The notes under the pieces were generated by a model. It worked only from the letters and a program-made list of their open reading frames with translations. It ran no database searches and was not told where the DNA came from. Positions 26,584 through 36,104 of a stretch of 64,000 nucleotides of DNA are shown in pieces (position 1 is the stretch's first letter; each line of letters opens with the position of its first letter). The translations under genes were made by a program, and so were the position numbers. Origin of the DNA: Roseivirga thermotolerans (GTDB lineage Bacteria; Bacteroidota; Bacteroidia; Cytophagales; Cyclobacteriaceae); contig NZ_BNAG01000002.1 of the NCBI RefSeq assembly GCF_014653175.1, forward strand, positions 620,001 through 684,000, written 5' to 3'.

Positions 26584-26954
26584 GCAATTTTTCTGAATCT
26601 GCTGTTAGTAATTGCTGCCTGAATGTGGTGCCTGAAGTAATTGGGTAAAACAGGCTTTTGCAGTACAGCCACTATGTCAGACGTTTTTACATCGTCAGGA
26701 TTGTTGCCGGTAAGTATAAGGGCTGGCATGGCAGCATTGATTTCGTTGGCTTTTTCAACTAACTCCGTTCCATTCATAAACGGAAGTTGATTATCGCTAA
26801 TCATTAGATCAAAACGCTGCTCTTGTAACATTTGCAAGGCCAGAAAGCCATCGCTGGCATGGAATACCTCATAGTTCCATGATTCAAGCATTTTCTTATA
26901 TACCATTAATGATACCCTGTCGTCTTCTACCAATAATATCTTGAGTCTGTTCAT
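26580..26954 (-). CDS. Single-domain response regulator (REC only)
   Basis: This 124-residue product is a stand-alone receiver domain: acidic pair VEDDRVSLM, phospho-acceptor Asp in LMISDNQLPFMNG, Thr in ALILTGNN and Lys in VLQKPV. It lacks an output domain, so it works by protein contact or as a phosphate shuttle. No histidine kinase is adjacent. It overlaps the end of the GT39 gene by 4 bp. Confidence 0.92.
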   Translation of the reverse strand: MNRLKILLVEDDRVSLMVYKKMLESWNYEVFHASDGFLALQMLQEQRFDLMISDNQLPFMNGTELVEKANEINAAMPALILTGNNPDDVKTSDIVAVLQKPVLPNYFRHHIQAAITNSRFRKIA

Positions 26955-27043
26955 AACCTTCCTGTTTTATGATTCAAATATTGGCCTAATAATGATGGTA
27001 CGTGAGATTCTTCGACCATTGGAAGGATTTCTGGGATGAGCAT

Positions 27044-27078
27044 AAAAAAAGCCCAGATGAGAAACCTGAGCTTTTTGG
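27044..27078 (-). terminator. Terminator of the tkt operon
   Basis: AAAAAGCCCAG and CTGAGCTTTTT pair with one mismatch around a 9-nt loop. On the minus strand it follows the tktC stop at 27094 and ends in a T-run. It may work in both directions. Confidence 0.7.
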
Positions 27079-27093
27079 TGACTTTAGCGTCTA

Positions 27094-28047
27094 TTATTTT
27101 CGTTTGAGTACTTTTCTAACCGCCTTGGCTATATTTTCAGCATCAATGCCATATTTTTTCATAAGCTCATCGGGAGTACCGCTTTCGCCAAATGAATCGT
27201 TTACGGCTACCATTTCGAGCGGAGCGGGATGATGTAGAGCCAGCGTCTGTGCTATGCTGTCGCCAAGTCCACCGTTCATTTGGTGTTCTTCGGCTGTAAC
27301 CACACAACCGGTTTTGCTTACTGAAGCCAAAACGGCTTCTACATCCAGCGGTTTTATGGTGTGTATGTTAATTACTTCTACACTTATGCCCTCCTTGGCC
27401 AGTTCCTCTTCGGCCACTATGGCCTCCCACACCAAGTGTCCTGTTGCAAAGATGGTTACGTCCGACCCTTCTATGAGGTGGAGTGCTTTACCAATTTCAA
27501 ATTTTTGATCCTCAGGGGTAAAAATAGGCACTTTGGGGCGCCCAAAGCGTAGGTAAACGGGGCCCTGATGCTCAGCAATGGCTATGGTAGCGGCCTTAGT
27601 TTGGTTATAATCGCATGGGTTGATCACCGTCATGTGAGGCAACATCTTCATCATGCCAATATCTTCCAGTATTTGGTGGGTAGCCCCATCTTCGCCAAGA
27701 GTAAGACCTGCGTGTGAGGCACAGATTTTTACATTCTTGCCGGAATAGGCAATAGACTGTCTTATCTGATCGTAGACTCTTCCGGTAGAAAAGTTGGCAA
27801 AGGTTCCTGTAAACGGAATTTTTCCACCTATGGTCAGGCCAGCAGCAATACCCATCATGTTGGCTTCTGCAATTCCTACCTGAAAGAATCGGTCAGGATT
27901 CTCATCAATAAAATCCTGCATTTTCAAAGAGCCCACCAAGTCGGCACAAAGGGCCACAACATCAGGGTTGATTCTACCGAGTTCAGCAAGGCCAGCGCCA
28001 AAACCTGAACGTGTATCTTGCTTTTGAGTGTAAGTGAATTTTGTCAT
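27094..28047 (-). CDS. Transketolase, C-terminal subunit
   Basis: The 317-residue product carries the pyrimidine-binding and C-terminal transketolase domains: [27 protein letters not shown] with the conserved catalytic Glu, [15 protein letters not shown], and [12 protein letters not shown] in the last domain. It pairs with the N-terminal subunit gene 9 bp upstream; together they equal one full transketolase for pentose-phosphate metabolism. Split enzymes of this kind are common in Bacteroidota. Confidence 0.93.
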   Translation of the reverse strand: MTKFTYTQKQDTRSGFGAGLAELGRINPDVVALCADLVGSLKMQDFIDENPDRFFQVGIAEANMMGIAAGLTIGGKIPFTGTFANFSTGRVYDQIRQSIAYSGKNVKICASHAGLTLGEDGATHQILEDIGMMKMLPHMTVINPCDYNQTKAATIAIAEHQGPVYLRFGRPKVPIFTPEDQKFEIGKALHLIEGSDVTIFATGHLVWEAIVAEEELAKEGISVEVINIHTIKPLDVEAVLASVSKTGCVVTAEEHQMNGGLGDSIAQTLALHHPAPLEMVAVNDSFGESGTPDELMKKYGIDAENIAKAVRKVLKRK

Positions 28048-28056
28048 GTTGCTGAA

Positions 28057-28905
28057 TTAGTAGTCGCCTAGGGTTTCGTTCAATTGAGATAGGGCAGAGG
28101 CCAGTTGCTCATCGTTAGGGGCAATTCCATGCCATTTATGAGTGCCTACCATAAAGTCTACTCCGTAGCCCATTTCGGTATGCATTAGGTTCATTACAGG
28201 CTTTCCTTTACCACTCAGGGTTTTGGCTTCTTCCATGCTTTTTACAATGGAAGCCATATCGTTGCCTTCGCTCTCCATTACTGTCCAGCCAAAAGCTTCC
28301 CATTTGGCTCTTAAGTCACCTAGAGACATAACTTCTTCTGTTGGCCCGTCAATTTGCTGGCCGTTCACATCGATGGTCGCAATAAGGTTGTCTACTTTAT
28401 GGTGAGCCGCATACATGGCCGCTTCCCATACCTGGCCTTCTTCTATTTCGCCATCGCCCATGAGTATGTATACCAGGTGATTGTCTTTGTTTAGTTTTTT
28501 GGCCTGTGCTGCTCCACAAGCCACAGAAAGTCCCTGGCCCAAAGAACCTGAGGCTACGCGAATGCCGGGAAGGCCTTCTTCGGTAGCAGGGTGACCCTGA
28601 AGACGGGAGTTTATTTTGCGGAAAGTGGCAAGTTCGGCCACATCGAAGTAGCCGGCTCTGGCCAATACACTATACCAAACCGGTGAGATGTGGCCATTAG
28701 ATAAGAAAAAGATATCTTCATTCTTTCCATCCGGATCGAAATGATCTTTCCTCTCCATCAGGTTAAAATACAGGGCTACTAAAAAATCGGTGCAGCCCAA
28801 CGAGCCACCGGGGTGGCCTGAGCTGGCCCCATGCACCATGCGTACAATGTCTCTTCGCACTTGAGAGGCTATTTGCTCAAGTTCTTCGATGTTCTTTTTA
28901 CTCAC
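28057..28905 (-). CDS. Transketolase, N-terminal (thiamine-diphosphate-binding) subunit
   Basis: The 282-residue product binds the thiamine diphosphate: SSGHPGGSLGCTDFL, LSNGHISPVWYS, GSLGQGLSVACGAA, and the GDGEIEEGQVWEA metal-binding motif with IDVNGQQIDG. It ends where the C-terminal subunit begins, with 9 bp between. The operon order 31883 to 27094 is FAH protein, M23 peptidase, bcp, tkt-N, tkt-C. Confidence 0.94.
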   Translation of the reverse strand: MSKKNIEELEQIASQVRRDIVRMVHGASSGHPGGSLGCTDFLVALYFNLMERKDHFDPDGKNEDIFFLSNGHISPVWYSVLARAGYFDVAELATFRKINSRLQGHPATEEGLPGIRVASGSLGQGLSVACGAAQAKKLNKDNHLVYILMGDGEIEEGQVWEAAMYAAHHKVDNLIATIDVNGQQIDGPTEEVMSLGDLRAKWEAFGWTVMESEGNDMASIVKSMEEAKTLSGKGKPVMNLMHTEMGYGVDFMVGTHKWHGIAPNDEQLASALSQLNETLGDY

Positions 28906-28932
28906 CTTTCAAAGTTGTTTATGGTTGTGGAA

Positions 28933-29382
28933 TTATTTTAAAATTTGCGCTGCGTGGTCTTTGGTTTTTACCTTTTCAATGACCTCTTCAATAATGCCTT
29001 TTTCGTTAATGATAAAGGTTGTTCTGGCCGTGCCCATGTACTTTCTGCCATACATTTGTTTTTCTACCCAAGTGCCAAACTGTTCGTGAATGCTCTTGTC
29101 TTCATCGGCAATGAGCGGAAAGGGCAGCTCAAATTTATTGATGAAGTTTTGGTGTTTTTTGGGAGAATCGGAACTAATACCTACCACTGCGTAGCCTGCC
29201 TTAAGCAGTGCTTCGTAGTTATCGCGCAGGTTGCAGGCCTGGGCGGTACAGCCGGGTGTATTGTCTTTGGGGTAGAAGTAAAGAGCCAGTTTTTTTCCGG
29301 CAAAATCTGAAAGTTTTATGGTGTTTCCATCTTGGTCGATGCCTTCAAAGGCAGGGGCTTTGTCGCCTACTGTTAAGCTCAT
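28933..29382 (-). CDS. bcp: Thioredoxin-dependent thiol peroxidase (BCP-type peroxiredoxin)
   Basis: The start at MSLTVGDKAPAF (29380-29382) fits the family; an ATG three codons upstream overlaps the preceding stop. The 149-residue enzyme reduces hydroperoxides. The peroxidatic Cys45 lies in FYPKDNTPGCTAQAC and the resolving Cys50 is five residues on, as in atypical 2-Cys BCP. FIINEKGIIE and the C-terminal KTKDHAAQIL are typical. It is in an operon with an M23 peptidase and split transketolase. Confidence 0.94.
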   Translation of the reverse strand: MSLTVGDKAPAFEGIDQDGNTIKLSDFAGKKLALYFYPKDNTPGCTAQACNLRDNYEALLKAGYAVVGISSDSPKKHQNFINKFELPFPLIADEDKSIHEQFGTWVEKQMYGRKYMGTARTTFIINEKGIIEEVIEKVKTKDHAAQILK

Positions 29383-29383
29383 G

Positions 29384-31288
29384 CTATTCAATGTTTAGTT
29401 TTAGAATTGATTCGTTTCCGGCATTATCTGCCACTTTCAATTCAAACTCTCCTTTGAGTGGTTTGTTTTTATGAAGCATTTCTGACCAAATGAGTTTCTT
29501 TTTGGGTTCATAATGCATCAGCAACCACTCGCCATTCAATTTCGCTTCAAAGTTATTAATCCCTGAAAGTTTATCGTCAATAGTCAGGCTAATTATATTG
29601 TTTTGAACAGACCTTTTCCTGATGGTTGGAGGTTCAAGGTCTTTCAGTAGGGTGTACTTACCGAAACCATGCATAGTAAAGCGGGTTTTTCCGTCCTTAA
29701 TGGTGCCTCCAACAAAGCCGGCATTTCCGGAACCATCTACCATATAGAGTCGGTATTGGCTGAGCGAATCGTAGCTGCCCAATAGCTCCATTTCTACCTC
29801 TATTCCCCCCTTAAGCGGATATATATCTTCTGAGAATTCAAATACATCTTTTCCCGTTTTTTCGTCTACATAATGTTTGGCTCTGAAATACAGCGTATCG
29901 AACAGGGTTGATTTAGAAAATTTCAGGGAGTAGGTGTCGGCCAGAAACGAGTGTTCGCTAGCGGCAGGCACACGGTCTGAATAGGCTATTTCCTGACGGC
30001 TACCATCTCTGTAAACGACTTCCAGTGGAAGCACTTTTCTCAGGTCTATGAGGTACACGTTCTGTTGGTCGTTGTAGTAGGCGGGTTCATAGACCTTGGA
30101 TCCTTGTTGGTTATAAACCGTGATTTTATTGTTGATGCTATCTCTGGACTGAAAAAGCATCAGAGTATTGTCTAGCGTATACGAGTTGTACTTTACTTTT
30201 ATGGGGTCCGACAGACACTCTATTGTTGGTAACCCCTTAATGACAAACCGCACCGTACTTTTGTTGCCGTAGGCATCGCGGGCTTCAATACGCACATTCT
30301 TTATGGCATTGGCTTCAACCAACAGATAGCCGTTGTTTTTCTTTTTCGGGTAGAATTTCAACGGGTTGCCATCGTCTACATATAGCTTGTTGAATCTCTT
30401 ACGGGTTTCTTTGGCAGCCTGATAGTTGGTGTGAATGAGTATATTTTTCTGGAGCGAAAAGTTAATGCTATCAATGTTTTGCTGAAAATAGAGTTCGTCA
30501 TTTACATATACATCGATAAGCGGTACTCCATTGCGGTTGGAAGCACCGTTCAGTTGATCGTAGGTGTAAATTTCCATGCCTATCTGCCCCAGGGCATAGA
30601 TGGTGTCGGTATGAAGTCCGCGGCTGTTTTTAGACTGTAGGTCGAATTCAAAGCGGCCAAATTGTTGATTGACCCTGGACTGTATGTTGTTGGTTTTTAA
30701 GGCCAGGGTTTCAATTTTAGGAGGAATGTTGTCTTTAATTTGGTTGAAGCCAATGCGCAAAGGATCGAGTACTTCGTGGTTTACTCCCCGGATTTCGAAA
30801 TGGAGATGAGGCCCGGTGGAAGACCCTGAATTACCGGAGAATCCAATCACTTCGCCTTTTTTAACCGTGAATTCTCCTTTTTTAGGAAAGAGGTTAACCT
30901 CGAACGACTTTCTTCGGTACTGCTCTTTCAGAGTGTATTCGGCAATGGCTTCACTGAAATTTCTAAGGTGGGCGTAAACGGTAGAGGTTCCGTTAGGGTG
31001 TTGAATATAAATACAGTTACCATAGCCTCCTGTGCCTACACGAATGCGGCTCACATAGCCATCGGCTGAGGCCAATACGGAAAGGCCTTCTACTCCGTTG
31101 GTCTTAATGTCGAGCCCGGCATGGAAATGACTGGAGCGTAGTTCGCCCATGTTGCCGCTTAAGAAATTATCCTTTTCCGGCTGAATGGGGAATACATAAT
31201 AGTCTTTATCTATTGCATCGTATTGTGCAAAAGAATGGGAGCTAAGTGCGACCAGCAGGGCACCTACAATGAACTTACTTAATTTCAA
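29384..31288 (-). CDS. Exported M23-family metallopeptidase with C-terminal beta domains
   Basis: The 634-residue product has a signal peptide (VGALLVALSSHSFAQ). The LytM/M23 domain follows at once, about residues 35-180, with HFHAGLDIKT, VYAHLRNF and GPHLHFEIRG supplying the zinc ligands and catalytic His. This predicts cleavage of peptidoglycan cross-bridges. The remaining 440 residues are beta-rich without a recognised family; many Bacteroidota M23 proteins share this layout. Its start overlaps the end of the FAH gene by 14 bp. Confidence 0.9.
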   Translation of the reverse strand: MKLSKFIVGALLVALSSHSFAQYDAIDKDYYVFPIQPEKDNFLSGNMGELRSSHFHAGLDIKTNGVEGLSVLASADGYVSRIRVGTGGYGNCIYIQHPNGTSTVYAHLRNFSEAIAEYTLKEQYRRKSFEVNLFPKKGEFTVKKGEVIGFSGNSGSSTGPHLHFEIRGVNHEVLDPLRIGFNQIKDNIPPKIETLALKTNNIQSRVNQQFGRFEFDLQSKNSRGLHTDTIYALGQIGMEIYTYDQLNGASNRNGVPLIDVYVNDELYFQQNIDSINFSLQKNILIHTNYQAAKETRKRFNKLYVDDGNPLKFYPKKKNNGYLLVEANAIKNVRIEARDAYGNKSTVRFVIKGLPTIECLSDPIKVKYNSYTLDNTLMLFQSRDSINNKITVYNQQGSKVYEPAYYNDQQNVYLIDLRKVLPLEVVYRDGSRQEIAYSDRVPAASEHSFLADTYSLKFSKSTLFDTLYFRAKHYVDEKTGKDVFEFSEDIYPLKGGIEVEMELLGSYDSLSQYRLYMVDGSGNAGFVGGTIKDGKTRFTMHGFGKYTLLKDLEPPTIRKRSVQNNIISLTIDDKLSGINNFEAKLNGEWLLMHYEPKKKLIWSEMLHKNKPLKGEFELKVADNAGNESILKLNIE

Positions 31289-31883
31289 CTTCCAACATTT
31301 TTGTTCCTTCTATAAACGCTTCTAGCTTATCGCCAATGGCTATGGGGCCAACCCCTGCTGGGGTACCGGTAAAGATGATATCTCCTTTCTTTAATGTAAA
31401 GTAGCGCGAAACGTAGGCCACTATTTCATCGAACGGAAATAACATCAGGCTGGTATTGCCCTGTTGTTTCATGTCACCGTTTTGGTGCAGTGAAAAGTTG
31501 AGGTTGGCCAGGTCGAAATCGGTTTTTGAAACAAAGTCAGATATGGGGGCCGAACCATTAAAGGCTTTGGCAATTTCCCAGGGCAATCCTTTTTCTTTGC
31601 ATTGCTGCTGCAAATCTCTTGCCGTAAAGTCTATGCCAATGCCTATTTCTTCGTAGTACTTATGGGCAAATTTAGGGTCGATATATTTACCTTCTCTATT
31701 GATTTTGAGGAGTATTTCCACCTCAAAATGAATGTCTTTGCTAAAGTCGGGGTAGTAGAAGGGAGCGTTGTTTCTCAGCAAAGCCGTGTCGGGTTTCATA
31801 AATACAACAGGCTGGCTGGGTTTTTCGTTGTTCAGTTCTGCAATATGGGCAGCGTAGTTTCTGCCAATGGCAATAATTTTCAT
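31275..31883 (-). CDS. Fumarylacetoacetate hydrolase family protein
   Basis: The 202-residue product is the small FAH-fold type: IGRNYAAHIAEL, PVVFMKPDTALL, HFEVEILLKI with metal-binding Glu residues, GIDFTARDLQQQ, and GDIIFTGTPAGVGPI near the end. Proteins of this size act as oxaloacetate decarboxylases/tautomerases or acylpyruvate hydrolases; which applies here cannot be told. It is the first gene of the operon with the M23 peptidase. Confidence 0.9.
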   Translation of the reverse strand: MKIIAIGRNYAAHIAELNNEKPSQPVVFMKPDTALLRNNAPFYYPDFSKDIHFEVEILLKINREGKYIDPKFAHKYYEEIGIGIDFTARDLQQQCKEKGLPWEIAKAFNGSAPISDFVSKTDFDLANLNFSLHQNGDMKQQGNTSLMLFPFDEIVAYVSRYFTLKKGDIIFTGTPAGVGPIAIGDKLEAFIEGTKMLEVEIK

Positions 31884-32020
31884 AGAGTAGTTTCAGTTTC
31901 GGAACAAATTTGACTCAAATGTATTTAATCACTAGGTCTGATAAACGCTTAAATTTGTGAGCATCTACAGATGCTTAAAAAAGCACATTGGCCAGAACAA
32001 ATTTAAAATACCCTAGTCGT

Positions 32021-32050
32021 TTGACAACCTAAAGAGATTGTTCAACTTTG
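32021..32050 (+). promoter_or_regulatory. Putative promoter of the M48 protease gene
   Basis: TTG (32021-32023), 19 bp, then CAACTTTG (32043-32050), one mismatch from TAnnTTTG. The start codon is 23 bp downstream. Confidence 0.45.
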
Positions 32051-32073
32051 AATAGCTAAAGATACAAACAAGC

Positions 32074-32901
32074 ATGAAAGCAACCTTGAAAACGCGATTT
32101 GCAGTATTGATTTTTACACTGATGGTGGGCATTTGGGCCTGCACGACAGTGCCTATTACCGGAAGAAAACAAATGACGGGGCTTATTGGCAACCAACAGG
32201 TTATAGCCATGAGTGCCGATACCTACAAACAGGTAATGGATTCTGTAAAACTATCTGACAATGTGCAACAAACGCAAATGATCAAGCGGGTTGGCGGACG
32301 TATTCAGCAGGCGGTTGAAAAGTATTTGGCCGATAATGGCAAAGCCGATTTGTTGGAAGGATTCAACTGGGAGTTTAACCTGATTGACAATGATACTACT
32401 GTAAATGCTTGGGCCATGCCCGGAGGCAAGGTGGCCTTTTATACTGGTATTTTGCCTATCTGCAAGGACGACCTGGGGGTAGCTGTTGTGATGGGACATG
32501 AGGTGGCCCATGCCGTGGCCAAACATGGACAAGAACGTATGAATAATGCCTATGCCAAGCAAATTGGCCTTTCGATTGGGGCTGTGGCTTTGGGGCAAGA
32601 CCCAACGTTGGGTCAGCGTTTGGTTTTTCAGGCAGTTGGACTGGGCTCAGAGCTGGGGATGCTCGCATTTTCCAGAACGCATGAGTCGGAGGCCGATGAG
32701 CTTGGGCTGATCTTTATGGCCATTGCCGGCTACGATCCTTCTGAAGCTCCCAAGTTTTGGGAACGCATGTCGGCCAATAGCGGTGGGCAGGCGCCTCCGG
32801 AGTTTCTTTCAACTCACCCTTCTCATGAAACCCGTATCGAGCGCCTCAATGCCAAATTGCCGGAGGCTATGGAGTATTACAGAAACAGCGAAATGAAGTA
32901 A
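32074..32901 (+). CDS. M48-family metallopeptidase lipoprotein
   Basis: The 275-residue product has a lipoprotein signal with FTLMVGIWACTTVPITGRKQ, typical of the LoiP/BepA-like M48 group that degrades misfolded envelope proteins. HEVAHAVAKHG is the HExxH zinc motif, HESEADELGL supplies the third ligand, and FLSTHPSHETRIERL is the conserved end. It stands alone. Downstream lies a 1.37-kb non-coding region of repeats. Confidence 0.93.
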   Translation: MKATLKTRFAVLIFTLMVGIWACTTVPITGRKQMTGLIGNQQVIAMSADTYKQVMDSVKLSDNVQQTQMIKRVGGRIQQAVEKYLADNGKADLLEGFNWEFNLIDNDTTVNAWAMPGGKVAFYTGILPICKDDLGVAVVMGHEVAHAVAKHGQERMNNAYAKQIGLSIGAVALGQDPTLGQRLVFQAVGLGSELGMLAFSRTHESEADELGLIFMAIAGYDPSEAPKFWERMSANSGGQAPPEFLSTHPSHETRIERLNAKLPEAMEYYRNSEMK

Positions 32902-33110
32902 CAGGGTAGAATTTTAAAGCCAGGAAGTGGATATTAACTGAGTGATTTTAGTTACTGACCCACTTCATTGCGCTTTGAGACACCTTTTACCGATCGTGAC
33001 CTTTGGCTTTGTCGCATCGATTGTCCGCTCAATTCTCCCTATTTAAGTTCGGGTTTAATAGGGAAAAGCTGGTGCCACCTTCAAGCCTCTGTCATCCTTG
33101 TTCCATAACC
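32902..33110. other. Non-coding spacer before the tandem repeat
   Basis: No gene is visible. GAAGTGG (about 32922) and CCCACTTC (about 32960) can pair as a weak hairpin downstream of the M48 gene. Confidence 0.4.
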
Positions 33111-34105
33111 AATCCTTATAGACGAATCAACCAATTCACCTCTTAGGCCTCTCCACTACGGTCGGGGAGGAAAGTAGGATGGCTAAGATTAGCCCACGGT
33201 TTCTCGATTAACTGATAACTGATCAACCAAAAACCTACTGAGGTGCAAAGTCTTGTGAGATGCTGAAACAGGTTCAGCATGACGTGTTATGGTTGCTTTT
33301 GCGGTAGCCGTTACTATGAGAAACATACTAATAACCTGTTTTCTGTTTTTCCGATTAACCGATAACCTATCAACGAATAACCTACTCTGGTGCAGGGCTG
33401 TGGGAGATGCTGAAACAGGTTCAGCATGACGTGGGTATGGTTGCTTTTGTGGTACACATAACTGTGAATAATGAACTGGGAGCCCGTTTTCCGTTTTCTG
33501 TTTACCTGATAACTGATCAATTAATCCTTATAGACGAATCAACCAATTCACCTCTTAGGCCTCTCCACTACGGTCGAGGAGGAAAGTAGGATGGCTAAGA
33601 TCAACGCACGGTTTCCCGATTTAACTGATAACCTATCAACGAATAACCTACTCAGGTGCAGGGTCTTGTGAGATGCTGAAACGAGTTCAGCATGACGTGG
33701 ATATGGTTGCTTTTGCGGTAGCCGTAACTATGAATGATGAACTAGGACCTGTTTTCCGTTTTCCGATTAACCGATATCCGATAACCTATCAACGAATAAC
33801 CTACTCTGGTGCGAAGTCTTGTGAGATGCTGAAACAGGTTCAGCATGACGTGGGTATGGTTGCTTTTGTGGTACACATAACTGTGAATAATGAACTGGGA
33901 GCCCGTTTTCCGATTACCTGATAACTGATCAATTAATCCTTATAGACGAATCAACCAATTCACCTCTTAGGCCTCTCCAATACGGTCGGGGAGGAAAGTA
34001 GGATGGCTAAGATTAGCCCACGGTTTCCCGATTAACTGATAACTGATCAACCAAAAACCTACTGAGGTGCAAGTCTTGTGAGATGCTGAAACGAGTTCAG
34101 CATGA
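33111..34105. repeat. 412-bp tandem repeat, about 2.4 copies
   Basis: The string AATCCTTATAGACGAATCAA recurs at 33111, 33523 and 33935, a period of exactly 412 bp, and the sequence between is closely similar from copy to copy. Each unit holds two short hairpins of the form TGCTGAAACAGGTTCAGCA or TGCTGAAACGAGTTCAGCA, at 33261, 33408, 33674, 33827 and 34084, each followed by TGACGTG. Short open frames here are repeats of one another and not genes. A related hairpin stands at 40437, before the CHAT gene. Confidence 0.9.
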
Positions 34106-34199
34106 CGTGGGTGTGGTTGGCTTTTGCGGTAGCCTCAACTTTGAACATTAAACCTTGAACCCTTGAATCCTTGAACCCTTGAACTGCTTCCCCGAAGCA

Positions 34200-34248
34200 A
34201 TTACGTCAATTGCCGTATTGAACTGCGCGTGCCCTGCGGATAAGTTTG
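34200..34248 (+). promoter_or_regulatory. Regulon promoter 1: TAC-N10-GTA palindrome with Bacteroidota promoter
   Basis: TACGTCAATTGCCGTA (34202-34217) directly abuts TTG (34218-34220), followed by 20 bp and TAAGTTTG (34241-34248). The ATG is 24 bp further. The same arrangement recurs at 40558 and 44209. Inverted TAC heptamers with 2-bp spacing are the site geometry of NarL-type regulators, and the position suggests an activator. Confidence 0.7.
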
Positions 34249-34272
34249 TAGCGTACAAACTCCCTTGCATCT

Positions 34273-36102
34273 ATGCGTTTCAAAAATCGAGCTTTCTTAC
34301 TTCTATTCGTCTTATTGGTTGCCTTCGCTTGTGACCCTAAAGAAGATATTGATCCAACTGTTGAGGCTGCACAAAACATAAAGTTCAGCCAGTTAATGCC
34401 AACAACGGCCTATGCCACGGCCACATCCATCATGGTCAGCCCGAATGAAAAGTACATGATCTTCTTTGGTGCTCATAAGCCGTTTTACTCAAAAGACGGT
34501 GGGCAAACAGTTGAAGAGCTTTTCGTTTCTGGTAATGCAGATAATATTCCCATCAACATCAGCAACGATGGATTGTTCGTGTATGGCGGTGGTGTTTATG
34601 ACCTTGATAATATTCGTTCGGGTTCGGCAGCCATTCACTATGCCACTGGTGTAACCGATTCGGGCAAGTTGGTCTACATTCAGAATGATGGTGCCAATGG
34701 CAAGACTTTCTTTATCGATGATAACGGAACCTACGTGAGCACAGGTGTTCGTCTGGAAATAGGCGAAGAGTTCTACCTCGGTACCTGGGGCGAAAAAATG
34801 GGTTTCTTCGATTGGAGGAACAGAATCATTGCTGAGTTCGATGTAAGCACACAAACCTATACCCAAACTACTTTGACCGACATGAACTATTCCAGAATCT
34901 ATGGTCCTGGAAACAGCCGAAACAAAGTAAAAACCGCCTACAGCTATGGTTATTTCGCTTATGCTAAGGAGGGAGGCGTAATCATCGTTACTCCGGAAAA
35001 GGAAATTCGCTATTACGATTACCCTGAAGACTACCGCATTTGGCAGAACACAGAGGGAGGAATGAAGCTCTATAAAGATCATGCCTATGTGAATATTTTC
35101 GATCGATGGGGAGTGCCTAAAATGCATGTGACTACCGGTGATTCCGTGGAGCCTGTCGATCATGGTTTTGCGGTTTGCCATGTAGGTGAAACGGTCTATA
35201 CACAAGGCTTTATTGAGAATGGCGATCGTTTCAGAGGCGGAATTATCAAAACCGAAAATGGTCGAGAAGAATATCTGCCATTGGATATGGGCTACCAGTA
35301 TCCATCGGGCTATATGTTTGGAAAGACTTATGTAATTGGCAATTACGCTTATGCCGAAGACAAGGTGTTCGATAAGAATAGCGGTACTTATGCTACTTCT
35401 CCGACAGGCGAGATTACCAGCATTTTGCACGATGGAGGAAGAACAATTGCATACACCGAAACGGGTACTTACACTACAACCAATGGAAGGGATTGGAATC
35501 TTGAAAGTACAAATCCACCCGCCCCTGAATTGGTAGCCAAAGGCGCTGATGGTATTTACCATGCGCTGACAGTTGAAATAAAGGTTTACGTTTCGCCAGG
35601 CACCCAAGCCAGAACCTATTCAGCTGATTTAAAAGCCTATACTTCTGGCAACGGTATCGATTGGACGGAGGTGTCTGGTTCGGCTACCAATCATTTGGGC
35701 TACGGGCCTCGACTGATCAGTTCTGATGGTACCGTGTACACCGTAGATACCAATGCTGGAAGCATAGGGTCAGCAAAGTTGAGTGAAGATTATGGAGTCA
35801 CCTGGCAAGGAATTCTTCAGGGTAGGAACCTGATCAAAGATGAGCCGCTTCCTGAAGGATTCAAAACCAGTCAGTTCGAATTGAGTTCAGGCAAGTTTGT
35901 GTCCATTGTATTTGAATTTGGTGGAGAAATGGGCATTTCCGTTTGCAACAGCTCAACGGGTGGATGCACAGAACAGGTGTTGGAAGTGAGTTTTGATGCA
36001 GCCGACATGTACACGCATGATGAGGAAATTACTCTCACCGCCAATGATGAATTTGTGTTCAACACCTTAGGTGGTATTTACATTTCCAGCCCCCTGAAAT
36101 AA
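34273..36102 (+). CDS. Lipoprotein with beta-propeller-like repeats
   Basis: The 609-residue product begins MRFKNRAFLLLFVLLVAFAC, a lipoprotein signal with the lipobox Cys at residue 20. The mature part is Gly/Tyr/Thr-rich with repeated blades that include sialidase-like Asp-box strings (SKDGGQTVEELF, TTTNGRDWNLES, SEDYGVTWQG), so a BNR/propeller fold is likely. Enzyme activity is not indicated. It is the first gene of a two-gene unit with the following membrane protein (2-bp gap) and is preceded by regulon promoter 1. Confidence 0.75.
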   Translation: MRFKNRAFLLLFVLLVAFACDPKEDIDPTVEAAQNIKFSQLMPTTAYATATSIMVSPNEKYMIFFGAHKPFYSKDGGQTVEELFVSGNADNIPINISNDGLFVYGGGVYDLDNIRSGSAAIHYATGVTDSGKLVYIQNDGANGKTFFIDDNGTYVSTGVRLEIGEEFYLGTWGEKMGFFDWRNRIIAEFDVSTQTYTQTTLTDMNYSRIYGPGNSRNKVKTAYSYGYFAYAKEGGVIIVTPEKEIRYYDYPEDYRIWQNTEGGMKLYKDHAYVNIFDRWGVPKMHVTTGDSVEPVDHGFAVCHVGETVYTQGFIENGDRFRGGIIKTENGREEYLPLDMGYQYPSGYMFGKTYVIGNYAYAEDKVFDKNSGTYATSPTGEITSILHDGGRTIAYTETGTYTTTNGRDWNLESTNPPAPELVAKGADGIYHALTVEIKVYVSPGTQARTYSADLKAYTSGNGIDWTEVSGSATNHLGYGPRLISSDGTVYTVDTNAGSIGSAKLSEDYGVTWQGILQGRNLIKDEPLPEGFKTSQFELSSGKFVSIVFEFGGEMGISVCNSSTGGCTEQVLEVSFDAADMYTHDEEITLTANDEFVFNTLGGIYISSPLK

Positions 36103-36104
36103 CC

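Noticed and set aside
33407-33921. Short open frames in the 412-bp repeat region
   Set aside because: They are the same sequence repeated with the tandem unit and the hairpins, with no coding character.
33111-34105. CRISPR array
   Set aside because: The period is 412 bp and the intervening sequences are also repeated. There are no short repeats with unique spacers and no cas genes.
34489-35607. A 372-codon open frame antisense to the propeller-like lipoprotein gene
   Set aside because: The sense frame has a lipoprotein signal, Asp-box repeats and its own promoter. The antisense translation has no recognisable features.
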